NCBI GenBank assembly: GCA_001548435.1
Contig: AP017309.1
Coordinates: 1-64,000 of the forward strand
Length of the DNA: 64,000 bases
Origin: Leptolyngbya sp. NIES-3755
GTDB lineage: Bacteria; Cyanobacteriota; Cyanobacteriia; Leptolyngbyales; Leptolyngbyaceae
Direction of reading: 5' to 3'
Both the position numbers and the translations under genes were made by a program. The notes under the pieces were generated by a model. The model saw nothing but the letters and a program-made list of their open reading frames with translations, was not told the DNA's origin and made no database searches. This document shows positions 52,306 to 60,343 of this stretch, piece after piece (the stretch's first letter is position 1; each line of letters opens with the position of its first letter).

Positions 52306-53526
52306 TTACCCGAATCGTCGATGCTGATATTTCTTTATCCAGCCTAGTAGTAAGCCCGTTCCAATCAGTAAAGCACCAGAAAAGCCGTAGGGGGCGCTTG
52401 CCTGCCATGCAAACAGAACGCCCCCTAACATTGATCCTCCAACTTGTCCGAGGCTATTGGCGGCATTTTGAATGCCTAATACTGTTCCTGTATGGTGACC
52501 GCCCCGTTCTGAAATCAAAGCAGTTAAGTTTGGGGTGATCAATGCCATACCGAATGCTAATGTAGCGACTACTCCCAGCACAGTAGGAAGCGATCGCGCC
52601 GTTAGCAGCAGGAAGATTCCGCTTCCCATGAGCGTAAACCCCAGCGCAACCTGAGCGATCGTACTCACATATCGAGACAAATAGCCCACCGCAATGATTT
52701 GAAAGACTGCCATCACTGAGCCACAGACCATGAATACAAAGCCTGTTTGAACGGGACCGTATCCCATTTTTTCTTGAGCATATAAGGCAAAAACAGCTTC
52801 AAAGAGCGTGAGTCCAAACTGCGCGATCGTAGTTAAACCCAACAGCAGTAACAGTGGTTTACCGAGTTTTGTCCAATTTAATGCTGGCTGATGAGCGAGT
52901 ACAGCGGCTGATTTTGATGACAACGATTCCGGCAACCAACGAAGAGCGACTAGCAGCGTTAAAAACATCAAAACTCCAGATAGAAAAAAGGGAGGAGCAT
53001 AGTTTTCAACTTTTATATCGAAAAGACCCAGGGTAAAGTGTAAGTCTTCGCGAGTTGTCAAGCCACCGAAAGCCGGACCAGCAATCACTCCAAGACTCAC
53101 AGATGTACCGAGCCAAGCCATTCCTTTAGCGCGATCGCGCTCAGTTGTTAAATCAGCAACATAAGCCGTAGCAGCAGGCAGCATCGCAGCAGATAGAAAC
53201 CCACCAACTGCCCGAACAAGGTACAGCATTGCTACAGAAGAGGCAAACCCAAAGAGGAGTTGGGCAATGGCAGAACCAGCAATTCCGAGCAAGATTAAGG
53301 GTCGTCTGCCAACTCGATCTGACCATTGTCCCCAAAGCGGTGCTGCGATGAACTGAACGAGGGCATAAATGCTAGTTAATAAGGTCGTGTGAATGGCGAT
53401 CGCCTCACGCGAAATTCCTGCTGTATGTAAATGTCTCAAGTAGAAAGGCAGTACAGGTAGGCTGACTCCGAAGCCAATCATGACCACAAACAAGCAAACA
53501 AAGAGTAAGAAAAGTCTTTTACTCAT
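52306..53526 (-). CDS. MFS drug transporter, TetA-like
   Basis: The 406-residue transporter has twelve helices. Motif A is GQWSDRVGRRPL near residue 65 and the helix 5 motif C-like GPAFGG follows GVIAG. A long central loop contains the inserted FDIKVENYAPPFFLSG part. This is the TetA/multidrug type of the DHA1 family, using the proton gradient for export. It is alone in its unit. The substrate is not known. Confidence 0.88.
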   Translation of the reverse strand: MSKRLFLLFVCLFVVMIGFGVSLPVLPFYLRHLHTAGISREAIAIHTTLLTSIYALVQFIAAPLWGQWSDRVGRRPLILLGIAGSAIAQLLFGFASSVAMLYLVRAVGGFLSAAMLPAATAYVADLTTERDRAKGMAWLGTSVSLGVIAGPAFGGLTTREDLHFTLGLFDIKVENYAPPFFLSGVLMFLTLLVALRWLPESLSSKSAAVLAHQPALNWTKLGKPLLLLLGLTTIAQFGLTLFEAVFALYAQEKMGYGPVQTGFVFMVCGSVMAVFQIIAVGYLSRYVSTIAQVALGFTLMGSGIFLLLTARSLPTVLGVVATLAFGMALITPNLTALISERGGHHTGTVLGIQNAANSLGQVGGSMLGGVLFAWQASAPYGFSGALLIGTGLLLGWIKKYQHRRFG

Positions 53527-53666
53527 AAAATTAGGTAAAGGAGCTAATGATGATTACTATGCCGACTACGGAAGCGCCGATTTCACTGTCATGATGCTTA
53601 AACCGACAAATCCAGAGGAATGCTAACATAGCCAAAATCATTAGTCCAATTCCTAAGATTTTGGGG

Positions 53667-53698
53667 GGTGGGTGCAGATTGTAGAGTCTACACCCACC
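53667..53698. terminator. hairpin downstream of copper-binding protein gene
   Basis: GGTGGGTG (53667-53674) pairs with CACCCACC (53691-53698). It lies 28 bp past the stop at 53726. It lacks a T-run, so the role is a guess. Confidence 0.4.
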
Positions 53699-53725
53699 GC
53701 ACTGAAGATTGATTGCTCTCGATGT

Positions 53726-54064
53726 TTACGCGACTTGTGCTACTTCCCGGAGGCTTTTAGCACAACGACGACAAGCTTCGGCGCAGCGTTTGCAGTGATC
53801 GCCGTGACCGCTGTGTTTTTCGCACTCTTGAGCGCAAAGTTCACAAGCCTTAGCACAGGCAGCACAAGCTTCAGCGCAAACACTCGACCCACGCAGCATC
53901 AGACGAGCGCAAATATCGCACAAGTCAGCACAATCGCGACAGAGCCGAATACACTCTGCCATCATTGATGCGTCACCTTGTAAGCAGGCAGTCGCACAAA
54001 TCTCACACTCTTTTAGACAATCTAAGCAATCTTGAATGCAAGTGTCTAGAGTTGCAGTTGCCAT
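53726..54064 (-). CDS. four-helix-bundle copper-binding protein (Csp/DUF326 type)
   Basis: The 112-residue cytosolic protein has many cysteines spaced CxxxC on helices (CIQDCLDCLKECEIC, CIRLCRDCADLCDIC, CAEACAACAKACELC), plus a HSGHGDHCKRC loop. This is the copper storage protein pattern, where Cys line the inside of a four-helix bundle and hold Cu(I). It would buffer copper in the cell. No signal peptide is present, so it is a Csp3-like cytosolic form. Confidence 0.9.
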   Translation of the reverse strand: MATATLDTCIQDCLDCLKECEICATACLQGDASMMAECIRLCRDCADLCDICARLMLRGSSVCAEACAACAKACELCAQECEKHSGHGDHCKRCAEACRRCAKSLREVAQVA

Positions 54065-54284
54065 AATGTACCTCTTAGTAATTTTAAAGGTTTAGTGAGA
54101 AAAGAGAAGCTCAACGACAATGATATAATAACACAAAATAGATTTAGATTGGAATAAGTTAGACAATACAAAAAATAAACAATTTACTAATTATGAGATC
54201 AATATTGTAAACAATAAAGAGATCGCTTTATAGAATGAATAAGTCAATCTCTTTAATAGAGTAAAGATTACTTAAAGCTTAAGT

Positions 54285-55415
54285 TTATGCCAATTGTTTA
54301 CGGAACTGACGAATACTAATTATTAAGAAAAAAGCAGCGAAAATTAGTAACGCTAAAACGTTAGGATAAAGCATATCGATTCCAATTCCTTTTAGCAAAA
54401 TACCGCGCAAAATGCGGATGTAATGCCGCAATGGATTGAGAATGGACAGGTAGCGGAAGAAGTCTGGCATACTATCGATCGGTGCGATCGCGCCTGAAAG
54501 TTGAATCAATGGAATATTGGCAAAAAATGCAGTCAAGACAACTTGCTGCTGGTTTTTAGAAATAGTTGCCAACAAAATGCCAATGCCAATGCCAACAAAT
54601 AAATACAGACCCGACAGCAATAAAAGCACAAATAAATTCCCTCGCAATGGCACCCCAAAGACGAGTCGTGCCACTCCTAAAGCGAGTAAAAACGTCCCCA
54701 TCAGCAGTACAAACAACGGCACAATTTTCGCTAACAGAATTTCCCAAATAGCGGCAGGAGTCATCAACAACTGCTCCAACGTTCCTACATCTTTTTCACG
54801 GATAACTGTGAGCGCAGAAACAAGCGAACTAACGAGCGTGAGGGTAATCCCAATGACTCCCGGTACAAAAAACCACCCACTGATTAAGCCAGGATTATAC
54901 AAAAACGTATGGGCGGGACGAATTAAAGGTGGAGCAACAGTAGGCAATAATTGACGACCTTGTTGCTGAAGCATACGAAGCAGATAACCACTGGCAATGC
55001 CTGCTGTATTTGCATCAACTCCATCCACCAGAATCTGGAGATCTGCGGGCTTACTCTGATCTAACTGTCGCTTAAAGGTCGGCGGAATAATTAAGCCAAC
55101 GGTAACGTTTCCCTCCCGCACCTGTTCACCGAGTTTAGCTTGACTGGACTGATACTGCTTAACCACAAACACTTTATTCTCAGTGAGTGCAGCAACCAGT
55201 TCCCGGCTTTCGCTAACGTTGGCGTAGTCTACAACGCCTAAGTTAATTTTGGTGATGTCGGGGTTAAGAGCAAACCCGTAAAGCAAAATTTGCAGGATCG
55301 GAGCAAGGGTCAACAAAACAACTAGCTCTTTGCTGCGAAGAATTTCTTGAACCTCCTTAACGACTAGCGATAAGAAAGATTCAGGGATAAGAGAGCGGAG
55401 GCGTTTAACAAACAT
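54285..55415 (-). CDS. ABC-2 type permease (YbhR-like)
   Basis: The 376-residue membrane protein has an N-terminal helix, a large periplasmic domain and five C-terminal helices (VPGVIGITLTLVSSLVSALTVIREKDVGTLEQLLMTP is the ABC-2 hallmark). It is the last gene of the HlyD - double ATPase - permease - permease unit, 108 bp after the first permease. The two permeases probably pair as in E. coli YbhS and YbhR to expel drugs or other small toxic compounds. Confidence 0.9.
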   Translation of the reverse strand: MFVKRLRSLIPESFLSLVVKEVQEILRSKELVVLLTLAPILQILLYGFALNPDITKINLGVVDYANVSESRELVAALTENKVFVVKQYQSSQAKLGEQVREGNVTVGLIIPPTFKRQLDQSKPADLQILVDGVDANTAGIASGYLLRMLQQQGRQLLPTVAPPLIRPAHTFLYNPGLISGWFFVPGVIGITLTLVSSLVSALTVIREKDVGTLEQLLMTPAAIWEILLAKIVPLFVLLMGTFLLALGVARLVFGVPLRGNLFVLLLLSGLYLFVGIGIGILLATISKNQQQVVLTAFFANIPLIQLSGAIAPIDSMPDFFRYLSILNPLRHYIRILRGILLKGIGIDMLYPNVLALLIFAAFFLIISIRQFRKQLA

Positions 55416-55523
55416 TTTGGAAGCTAGAAGGTAAGAGGATAGGGAGCTTTGAGGGTTGAAGAGCCAAGAAATTTAGCATTGCTGACCATTGATGCTCGAT
55501 CGTATAACTCAGCATTGATTCGC

Positions 55524-56633
55524 TCATTCGCTGGATAGCTGCATCTTGCGTAATCCCCAACGGGCAACGACAAAGAGAATCAGCCCTAAAATTGCAATCA
55601 TTAGCATCGCAAACCAAATGCCACGCCAGCCTGTTCCCCGCACAAACGCATCGCGGCTAATTTGAATGAAATACCGCGCTGGAACAATGTCAGCTAAATG
55701 GATCAAGGGAAACGGAATATTGTTAATTGGGTAAATAAAGCCAGACAGTAAAAGCGCAGTCATGAAGCCTGTTAAGGAGACGGCTTGAATCGTAGAAATT
55801 AGATCTTTGGCTCGCGTGCCAATCGTCAGACCAAACATTACACTAGCTGCTAAATACAACGGTGTGCTGACTAAAAGGGGAATCGGGTCGCCCGCAAAGC
55901 CAAGTTTGAAAATGAAAGCGCCAACTAACATAAGAACGATCGCTTCACCGACAGCCACAAGAAGATACGCTAATCCTTTGCCCAAAATTAGCTCACCAGC
56001 CGTCATGTTTGTGGAATAGACCTGGATAATATTGCCCTTCTCTTTTTCGCGCACCATCGACATTGCAGCTAACAATGAGGGAAATACCCAGAGGAGAAAG
56101 CCAAATACGCCCGGTACAATGTAGAGCGATTCTTTGCGTCCTGGATTAAACCAGATTCGCAAATGAGGCGCGAGTGGATTACGTTCAGGTTCTAAGCTAG
56201 CCGCCGCTAAGAAAGCAGTGGTCGTGGCATGAATGCTATTTTGGATAACTCTGGCGTTATTGGTATCTGTGCCATCGACCAAGACTTGCACATCGCTGCC
56301 CTGCCCGGATCTGATCTTGCTGCTGAAGTTGGGTGGAATGATGACGATCGCTTTTGCAAACCCATGATCTAGAGCATGAACTGCTGGATCACCGCCGGGA
56401 TAGGACGTTGCTTGAAACTGATTGGTTGTGAACAATCGCTCAATATAGCTGCGACTGAGGGGAGTATTGTTTAGATCTTGTACGACGATCGGGATATTTT
56501 TTGCCTCTAGCCGAATGGCAAAACTCAAAATGAACAGAGAAATCAATGGCAACAGAAACGCCAGAGCAACCGTGAGCCGATCGCGACGAAACTGCGCCAA
56601 TTCTTTCACACACTGCACTAAAATTCGTTTCAT
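55524..56633 (-). CDS. ABC-2 type permease (YbhS-like)
   Basis: The 369-residue protein has the same layout as its neighbour: first helix (LTVALAFLLPLISLFILSFAI), periplasmic domain with the ABC-2 segment SYPGGDPAVHALD, and hallmark SLLAAMSMVREKEKGNIIQVY. Its start overlaps the stop of the ATPase gene by 4 bp (ATGA), so coupling is direct. It forms the channel with the second permease. Confidence 0.92.
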   Translation of the reverse strand: MKRILVQCVKELAQFRRDRLTVALAFLLPLISLFILSFAIRLEAKNIPIVVQDLNNTPLSRSYIERLFTTNQFQATSYPGGDPAVHALDHGFAKAIVIIPPNFSSKIRSGQGSDVQVLVDGTDTNNARVIQNSIHATTTAFLAAASLEPERNPLAPHLRIWFNPGRKESLYIVPGVFGFLLWVFPSLLAAMSMVREKEKGNIIQVYSTNMTAGELILGKGLAYLLVAVGEAIVLMLVGAFIFKLGFAGDPIPLLVSTPLYLAASVMFGLTIGTRAKDLISTIQAVSLTGFMTALLLSGFIYPINNIPFPLIHLADIVPARYFIQISRDAFVRGTGWRGIWFAMLMIAILGLILFVVARWGLRKMQLSSE

Positions 56634-58612
56634 GATGTTCGGGCGCGTTGTACGACTCCAATAAAGGCATCTTCAAGCGAAAAGGGAATGGGACGCAGAG
56701 AATGAATCGTGAGATTGGCAGCGTTGAGACGCGATCGCACGGTGGGAATGTCTAGATCGGGGTCATCCACAACAAGGTGTAAGCGATCGGCAAAGATCGA
56801 AACTCGCCAAGACTCCATCTGCTGTTTGAGTAGATTAGAAGCCGCTTGCGTTTGGTCAATGATCACTTCAATTAACTGTCCCGGTTGGGAGGCTTTAATC
56901 TGGCTTGGCGACCCTTCTATAACAATTTTGCCCGCTACCATAAAGCTCATTCGATTGCACTGTTCAGCTTCTTCTAGATAATGGGTGGTGACTAAAATTG
57001 CAGTGCCATTGCGAGCAAAATCATTGATTAATTTCCAAAATTGACGACGTGCGAGTGGATCAACGCCAGAGGTCGGCTCGTCGAGAAATAGAATGTCGGG
57101 TTCGTGCATCACCGAGGCACCAAAGGCAACGCGCTGTTTCCATCCGCCGGGAAGCTGTCCGGTAATCAGAGTTTCTCGTCCTTCGAGTCCGCAGGTGGCG
57201 ATTACCCAATCGATTTTTTCGCGTCTAAGTTTGCGAGGCACGCCATATACGCCGCTGTAAAATTCCAAGTTTTGCAAAATCGTTAAGTCGTCGTAGAGGG
57301 TGAATTTTTGGCTCATGTATCCGATGCGTCGTCGGAGTTCGCGACTGCGAAGATTGCCGCGTTCCCCTCCCAGAGCAATATCGCCAGAACTCGCGGGTAG
57401 TAATCCACACAGCATTTTAATCGTGGTCGTTTTTCCGGCTCCGTTGGCTCCGAGTAAGCCAAAAATTTCACCGTATCGCACTTCGACATTGACGTTCTTA
57501 ACGGCTTGAAAGCTGCCAAAATTCCGATTTAGATGGTGAGAATAGATCGCAAAATCGGAGTGAGAATCTTGAGGAATGGTGCGATTGCCACCTCGCGATC
57601 GAGGAAACTCAAAAACCTGTGGTGCTGATCCCTGCTGACGCAATCGAGTTACAAATACGTTTTCTAGCGTCGGTTCAGCACGCTCAATCGTGGCGGTTTG
57701 CAGGTGATGTTGGCGAAACAATTCTCGCAACTCCGCTTCTCCTGTTGTGGGATTGCTTACCAGCACATCTAAGCGATCGCCAAAGGTTTGCACATCTACG
57801 ATTGCATTGGATTCAGAAGGCGCAGTCAGGACTTGCTCTACGGACTGCAATTGGGACGTATGCACTTCGAGGCGATGCAATCCTAAACTGTTTCTCAACT
57901 CAGCAGGAGTGCCGATTTGTTGAATTTGCCCGCCATACATTAGCGCAATGCGATCGCAGCGTTCTGCCTCATCGAGATAGGGAGTTGCCACCACGATCGT
58001 CACTCCTTCTTCTGACGATAGCGCCGCCAACACATCCCAAAACTCACGTCGCGAGACAGGATCAACGCCCGTCGTCGGTTCGTCGAGCAACAACACTTGA
58101 GGCTGAGACACGAGCGCACAGCACAAAGCAAGTTTTTGTTTCATACCGCCCGATAGCGCTCCGGCAAGACGATCGCTAAACTTCTCTAAGTTCATCAACC
58201 GCAGATATTTTTCGCGCCGCTCAGAAAATTGGCGATCGGGCACTTGTCTGAGTCCGCTTACATAGCGCAAATTTTCGTCAATGCTGAGATCGAGATAGAG
58301 CGAAAATTGCTGCGTCAGGTAGCCGATTTTGAGTCGCGCATCGCGTGGCGGTTGCCCCAAAACTTGCACATTTCCGGTAGTCGCCTCCATGACTCCGCCG
58401 AGAATGTGAAACGTAGTCGTTTTGCCTGCACCATCAGGTCCAATTAGTCCAAACACTTCGCCGCGCTTTACGAAGAACTCAATGCCTCGAACGGCTGCCA
58501 ATTGATCGTAGTGTTTGTGCAATTCAAACACGCGAATTACATCGTCTGAAGATGCAGGCTCAATCGATCGAGCTTTTGCAATTTGGGTATTTGGCACCGT
58601 TTTCTGAGTCAT
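56630..58612 (-). CDS. ABC transporter ATPase with two fused ATPase domains (YbhF-like)
   Basis: The 660-residue protein has two nucleotide-binding domains. Domain 1 has Walker A GPDGAGKTTTF near residue 60, signature LSGGMKQKLAL and Walker B VLLLDEPTTGVDP. Domain 2 has Walker A GANGAGKTTTI near residue 385, signature variant LPGGWKQRVAF and LFLDEPTSGVDP. The split is near residue 330. This fused form is the YbhF type of the DrrA-like group. It powers the two permeases below and is preceded by the HlyD gene, with a 19-bp gap. Confidence 0.94.
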   Translation of the reverse strand: MTQKTVPNTQIAKARSIEPASSDDVIRVFELHKHYDQLAAVRGIEFFVKRGEVFGLIGPDGAGKTTTFHILGGVMEATTGNVQVLGQPPRDARLKIGYLTQQFSLYLDLSIDENLRYVSGLRQVPDRQFSERREKYLRLMNLEKFSDRLAGALSGGMKQKLALCCALVSQPQVLLLDEPTTGVDPVSRREFWDVLAALSSEEGVTIVVATPYLDEAERCDRIALMYGGQIQQIGTPAELRNSLGLHRLEVHTSQLQSVEQVLTAPSESNAIVDVQTFGDRLDVLVSNPTTGEAELRELFRQHHLQTATIERAEPTLENVFVTRLRQQGSAPQVFEFPRSRGGNRTIPQDSHSDFAIYSHHLNRNFGSFQAVKNVNVEVRYGEIFGLLGANGAGKTTTIKMLCGLLPASSGDIALGGERGNLRSRELRRRIGYMSQKFTLYDDLTILQNLEFYSGVYGVPRKLRREKIDWVIATCGLEGRETLITGQLPGGWKQRVAFGASVMHEPDILFLDEPTSGVDPLARRQFWKLINDFARNGTAILVTTHYLEEAEQCNRMSFMVAGKIVIEGSPSQIKASQPGQLIEVIIDQTQAASNLLKQQMESWRVSIFADRLHLVVDDPDLDIPTVRSRLNAANLTIHSLRPIPFSLEDAFIGVVQRARTS

Positions 58613-58631
58613 TAGAAACCTCCAAGGCGCA

Positions 58632-59879
58632 TCATTGAGTCTCTAGCATGATTTCCCCGTCGGCTGGCATTCCTGGTTTGACAAATCCAGCCGGGTTATC
58701 AATCTTGAGCTTGATTCCAAACACTTGCTTAACTCGATCGTCTTTGAAGTAAATATTTTCAGGGGTAAAAGAAGCTTGGGGATCGATCGCGGCAACAGAC
58801 CCCGTTAGAGGTTGACCCGGATTAGAATCGAGGAAAATCTTGGCGGCTTGACCCACTCGAACTTTGCCAATGCTGCCTTCTGGAACGTAGCCTCGCAAAT
58901 AAACCGTATTGAGATTGACGATCGAGAGCAGGGTTTTCCCGCTGACCACGACAGCGCCCGGTTCTACACTCCGCGCCGTCACCACACCATCGATCGGGCT
59001 GACCACATTTAGATAAGCAATTTGCGCCTGAATTTGTTGAATGGCTGCCTGAGCATTTTTGACATCTGCCTGTGCTGCTTGAAGCTGGGCAGTTGCCTGT
59101 TGTCGCTGTTGCAGCAACCCTGCCAGTCGAGCATTGCGAATACCTGGGTTAAAGCTGGAGGTCTTTGCTAGAACCAGCCCGCCACGGGCAGCATCCACTT
59201 GCTTCTGACTCGCTTCTACCGCAGATTGCGCGGTTTCGTAGGCGGTTTGGGCTTGGTCAAACCGTTGTTTGGGGGTAGCTCCCTCTTTGACTAATTGAGC
59301 AAAGCGATCGCGATCAACCCGTGCTAACTTCAACTGAGATTGGGACTGCTTCAGTTGAGCTTCTGCGGCTGCCACAGTAGATTGCGCTTGAAAGACGCGC
59401 CCTTGCTGCTCGTCTTGGGATTGCTCTAGAGTGAGTTGTGCCTCCTGGATTTGAGTGTCAACGACCTGAATTTGCAAGCGAGCCTGACGCTCTTGCTGTT
59501 GAGCCACAGTCAGACGGGTCTGTAGCCCGCGCCGCTGAGCCTGAATTTCTTCATCATTGAGGCGCACAATTAACTGACCTGCTTTGACAGCATCTCCTTC
59601 CCGCACTGCGACCGCAGCAATCCGACCCGGTACTTTAGCCCCAATATCGGTTTCATATCCTTCAATTCGCCCACTGATTTGCAGATCGTTTGTTTTAGGG
59701 CGAGAGAGAAAGTACCAAGCTGAAAGTCCGGCTGTGGCGATCGCGATCCCTATCCCGATGAGTCGATAAGGCTTGCGAGAGGGTTTAGAGAGCGGTTTAG
59801 ACGCAGGCGATTGTGAGGGAGACTGTTCTTCTAGAGGCGGAACTGTCCGTTCTTGAGGCTGAGGAGGTGAGTGAGTCAT
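58632..59879 (-). CDS. HlyD/RND-type membrane fusion (adaptor) protein
   Basis: The 415-residue adaptor has a single membrane helix near residues 40-57 after a Pro-rich cytosolic head. A lipoyl-like half (GRIEGYETDIGAKVPGRIAAVAVREGDAVKAGQLIVRL) leads into a long coiled-coil hairpin (about residues 118-275), then the second lipoyl half (VSPIDGVVTARSVEPGAVV) and a beta-barrel. It bridges the pump to an outer-membrane channel. It is the first gene of the four-gene unit (YbhG-like position). Confidence 0.93.
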   Translation of the reverse strand: MTHSPPQPQERTVPPLEEQSPSQSPASKPLSKPSRKPYRLIGIGIAIATAGLSAWYFLSRPKTNDLQISGRIEGYETDIGAKVPGRIAAVAVREGDAVKAGQLIVRLNDEEIQAQRRGLQTRLTVAQQQERQARLQIQVVDTQIQEAQLTLEQSQDEQQGRVFQAQSTVAAAEAQLKQSQSQLKLARVDRDRFAQLVKEGATPKQRFDQAQTAYETAQSAVEASQKQVDAARGGLVLAKTSSFNPGIRNARLAGLLQQRQQATAQLQAAQADVKNAQAAIQQIQAQIAYLNVVSPIDGVVTARSVEPGAVVVSGKTLLSIVNLNTVYLRGYVPEGSIGKVRVGQAAKIFLDSNPGQPLTGSVAAIDPQASFTPENIYFKDDRVKQVFGIKLKIDNPAGFVKPGMPADGEIMLETQ

Positions 59880-60171
59880 GGCTGAAAACCTTCTAGACAG
59901 AGCGAAAGCTAGACAAAGCAGAAGCCAAAGCTAGACCGGAGACGGGCTATTTCCGCTTTTCGGAATAAAACTCAAAGTAGGGAGCCTACCAAACTTTGCA
60001 TACAAATTAAGCAAAAAGGTAAAGAGAAACAGGTTGATTTCTGAAGCCGATAAACTCTGGATGCTTCCCTGAGATACAAATCCTTACTCCTCCGGCATCA
60101 TTGTGCTGCGATCGCGATCATTCAAACTCTAGAAATAAATTCTGAGAAAGTTATGAGGATTGCATTGAGCA
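59880..60171. other. intergenic region
   Basis: No gene is supported. It contains the promoter of the HlyD operon at the left and the 3' untranslated part of the mgtA transcript at the right. No hairpin terminator was recognised. Confidence 0.4.
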
Positions 60172-60324
60172 TCAGGAAGGCATCCATCCGAACGCATGAC
60201 AGATCACTAAGCAAGCGCCAAACATGACGATCATCTGGATCGTATTTTTTATTACCTTGTAAATTCTGCGAGGATTTTCTGAAATGTCCTCAGTGGCTTG
60301 AGCTTCAGGGATTGAATGGTGCAT
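60172..60324 (-). CDS. 50-residue single-helix membrane protein downstream of mgtA
   Basis: A frame of 50 codons starts at ATG 60324 with AAAGGGA about ten bases upstream, only 19 bp past the mgtA stop on the same strand. The first 20 residues are polar and acidic (EAQATEDISENPRR), then IQMIVMFGACLVICHAFGW makes one membrane helix. It is probably co-transcribed with mgtA. Small membrane peptides that modulate MgtA-type pumps are known in enterobacteria (MgtR, MgtS); this one has no visible similarity to them, so a modulatory role is inference only. Confidence 0.6.
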   Translation of the reverse strand: MHHSIPEAQATEDISENPRRIYKVIKNTIQMIVMFGACLVICHAFGWMPS

Positions 60325-60343
60325 CGTTATTGTCCCTTTTCGA

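Noticed and set aside
57619-58179. 186-codon plus-strand frame opposite the double ATPase
   Set aside because: It is the antisense of a well-supported ABC ATPase with clear motifs, so it is not a gene.
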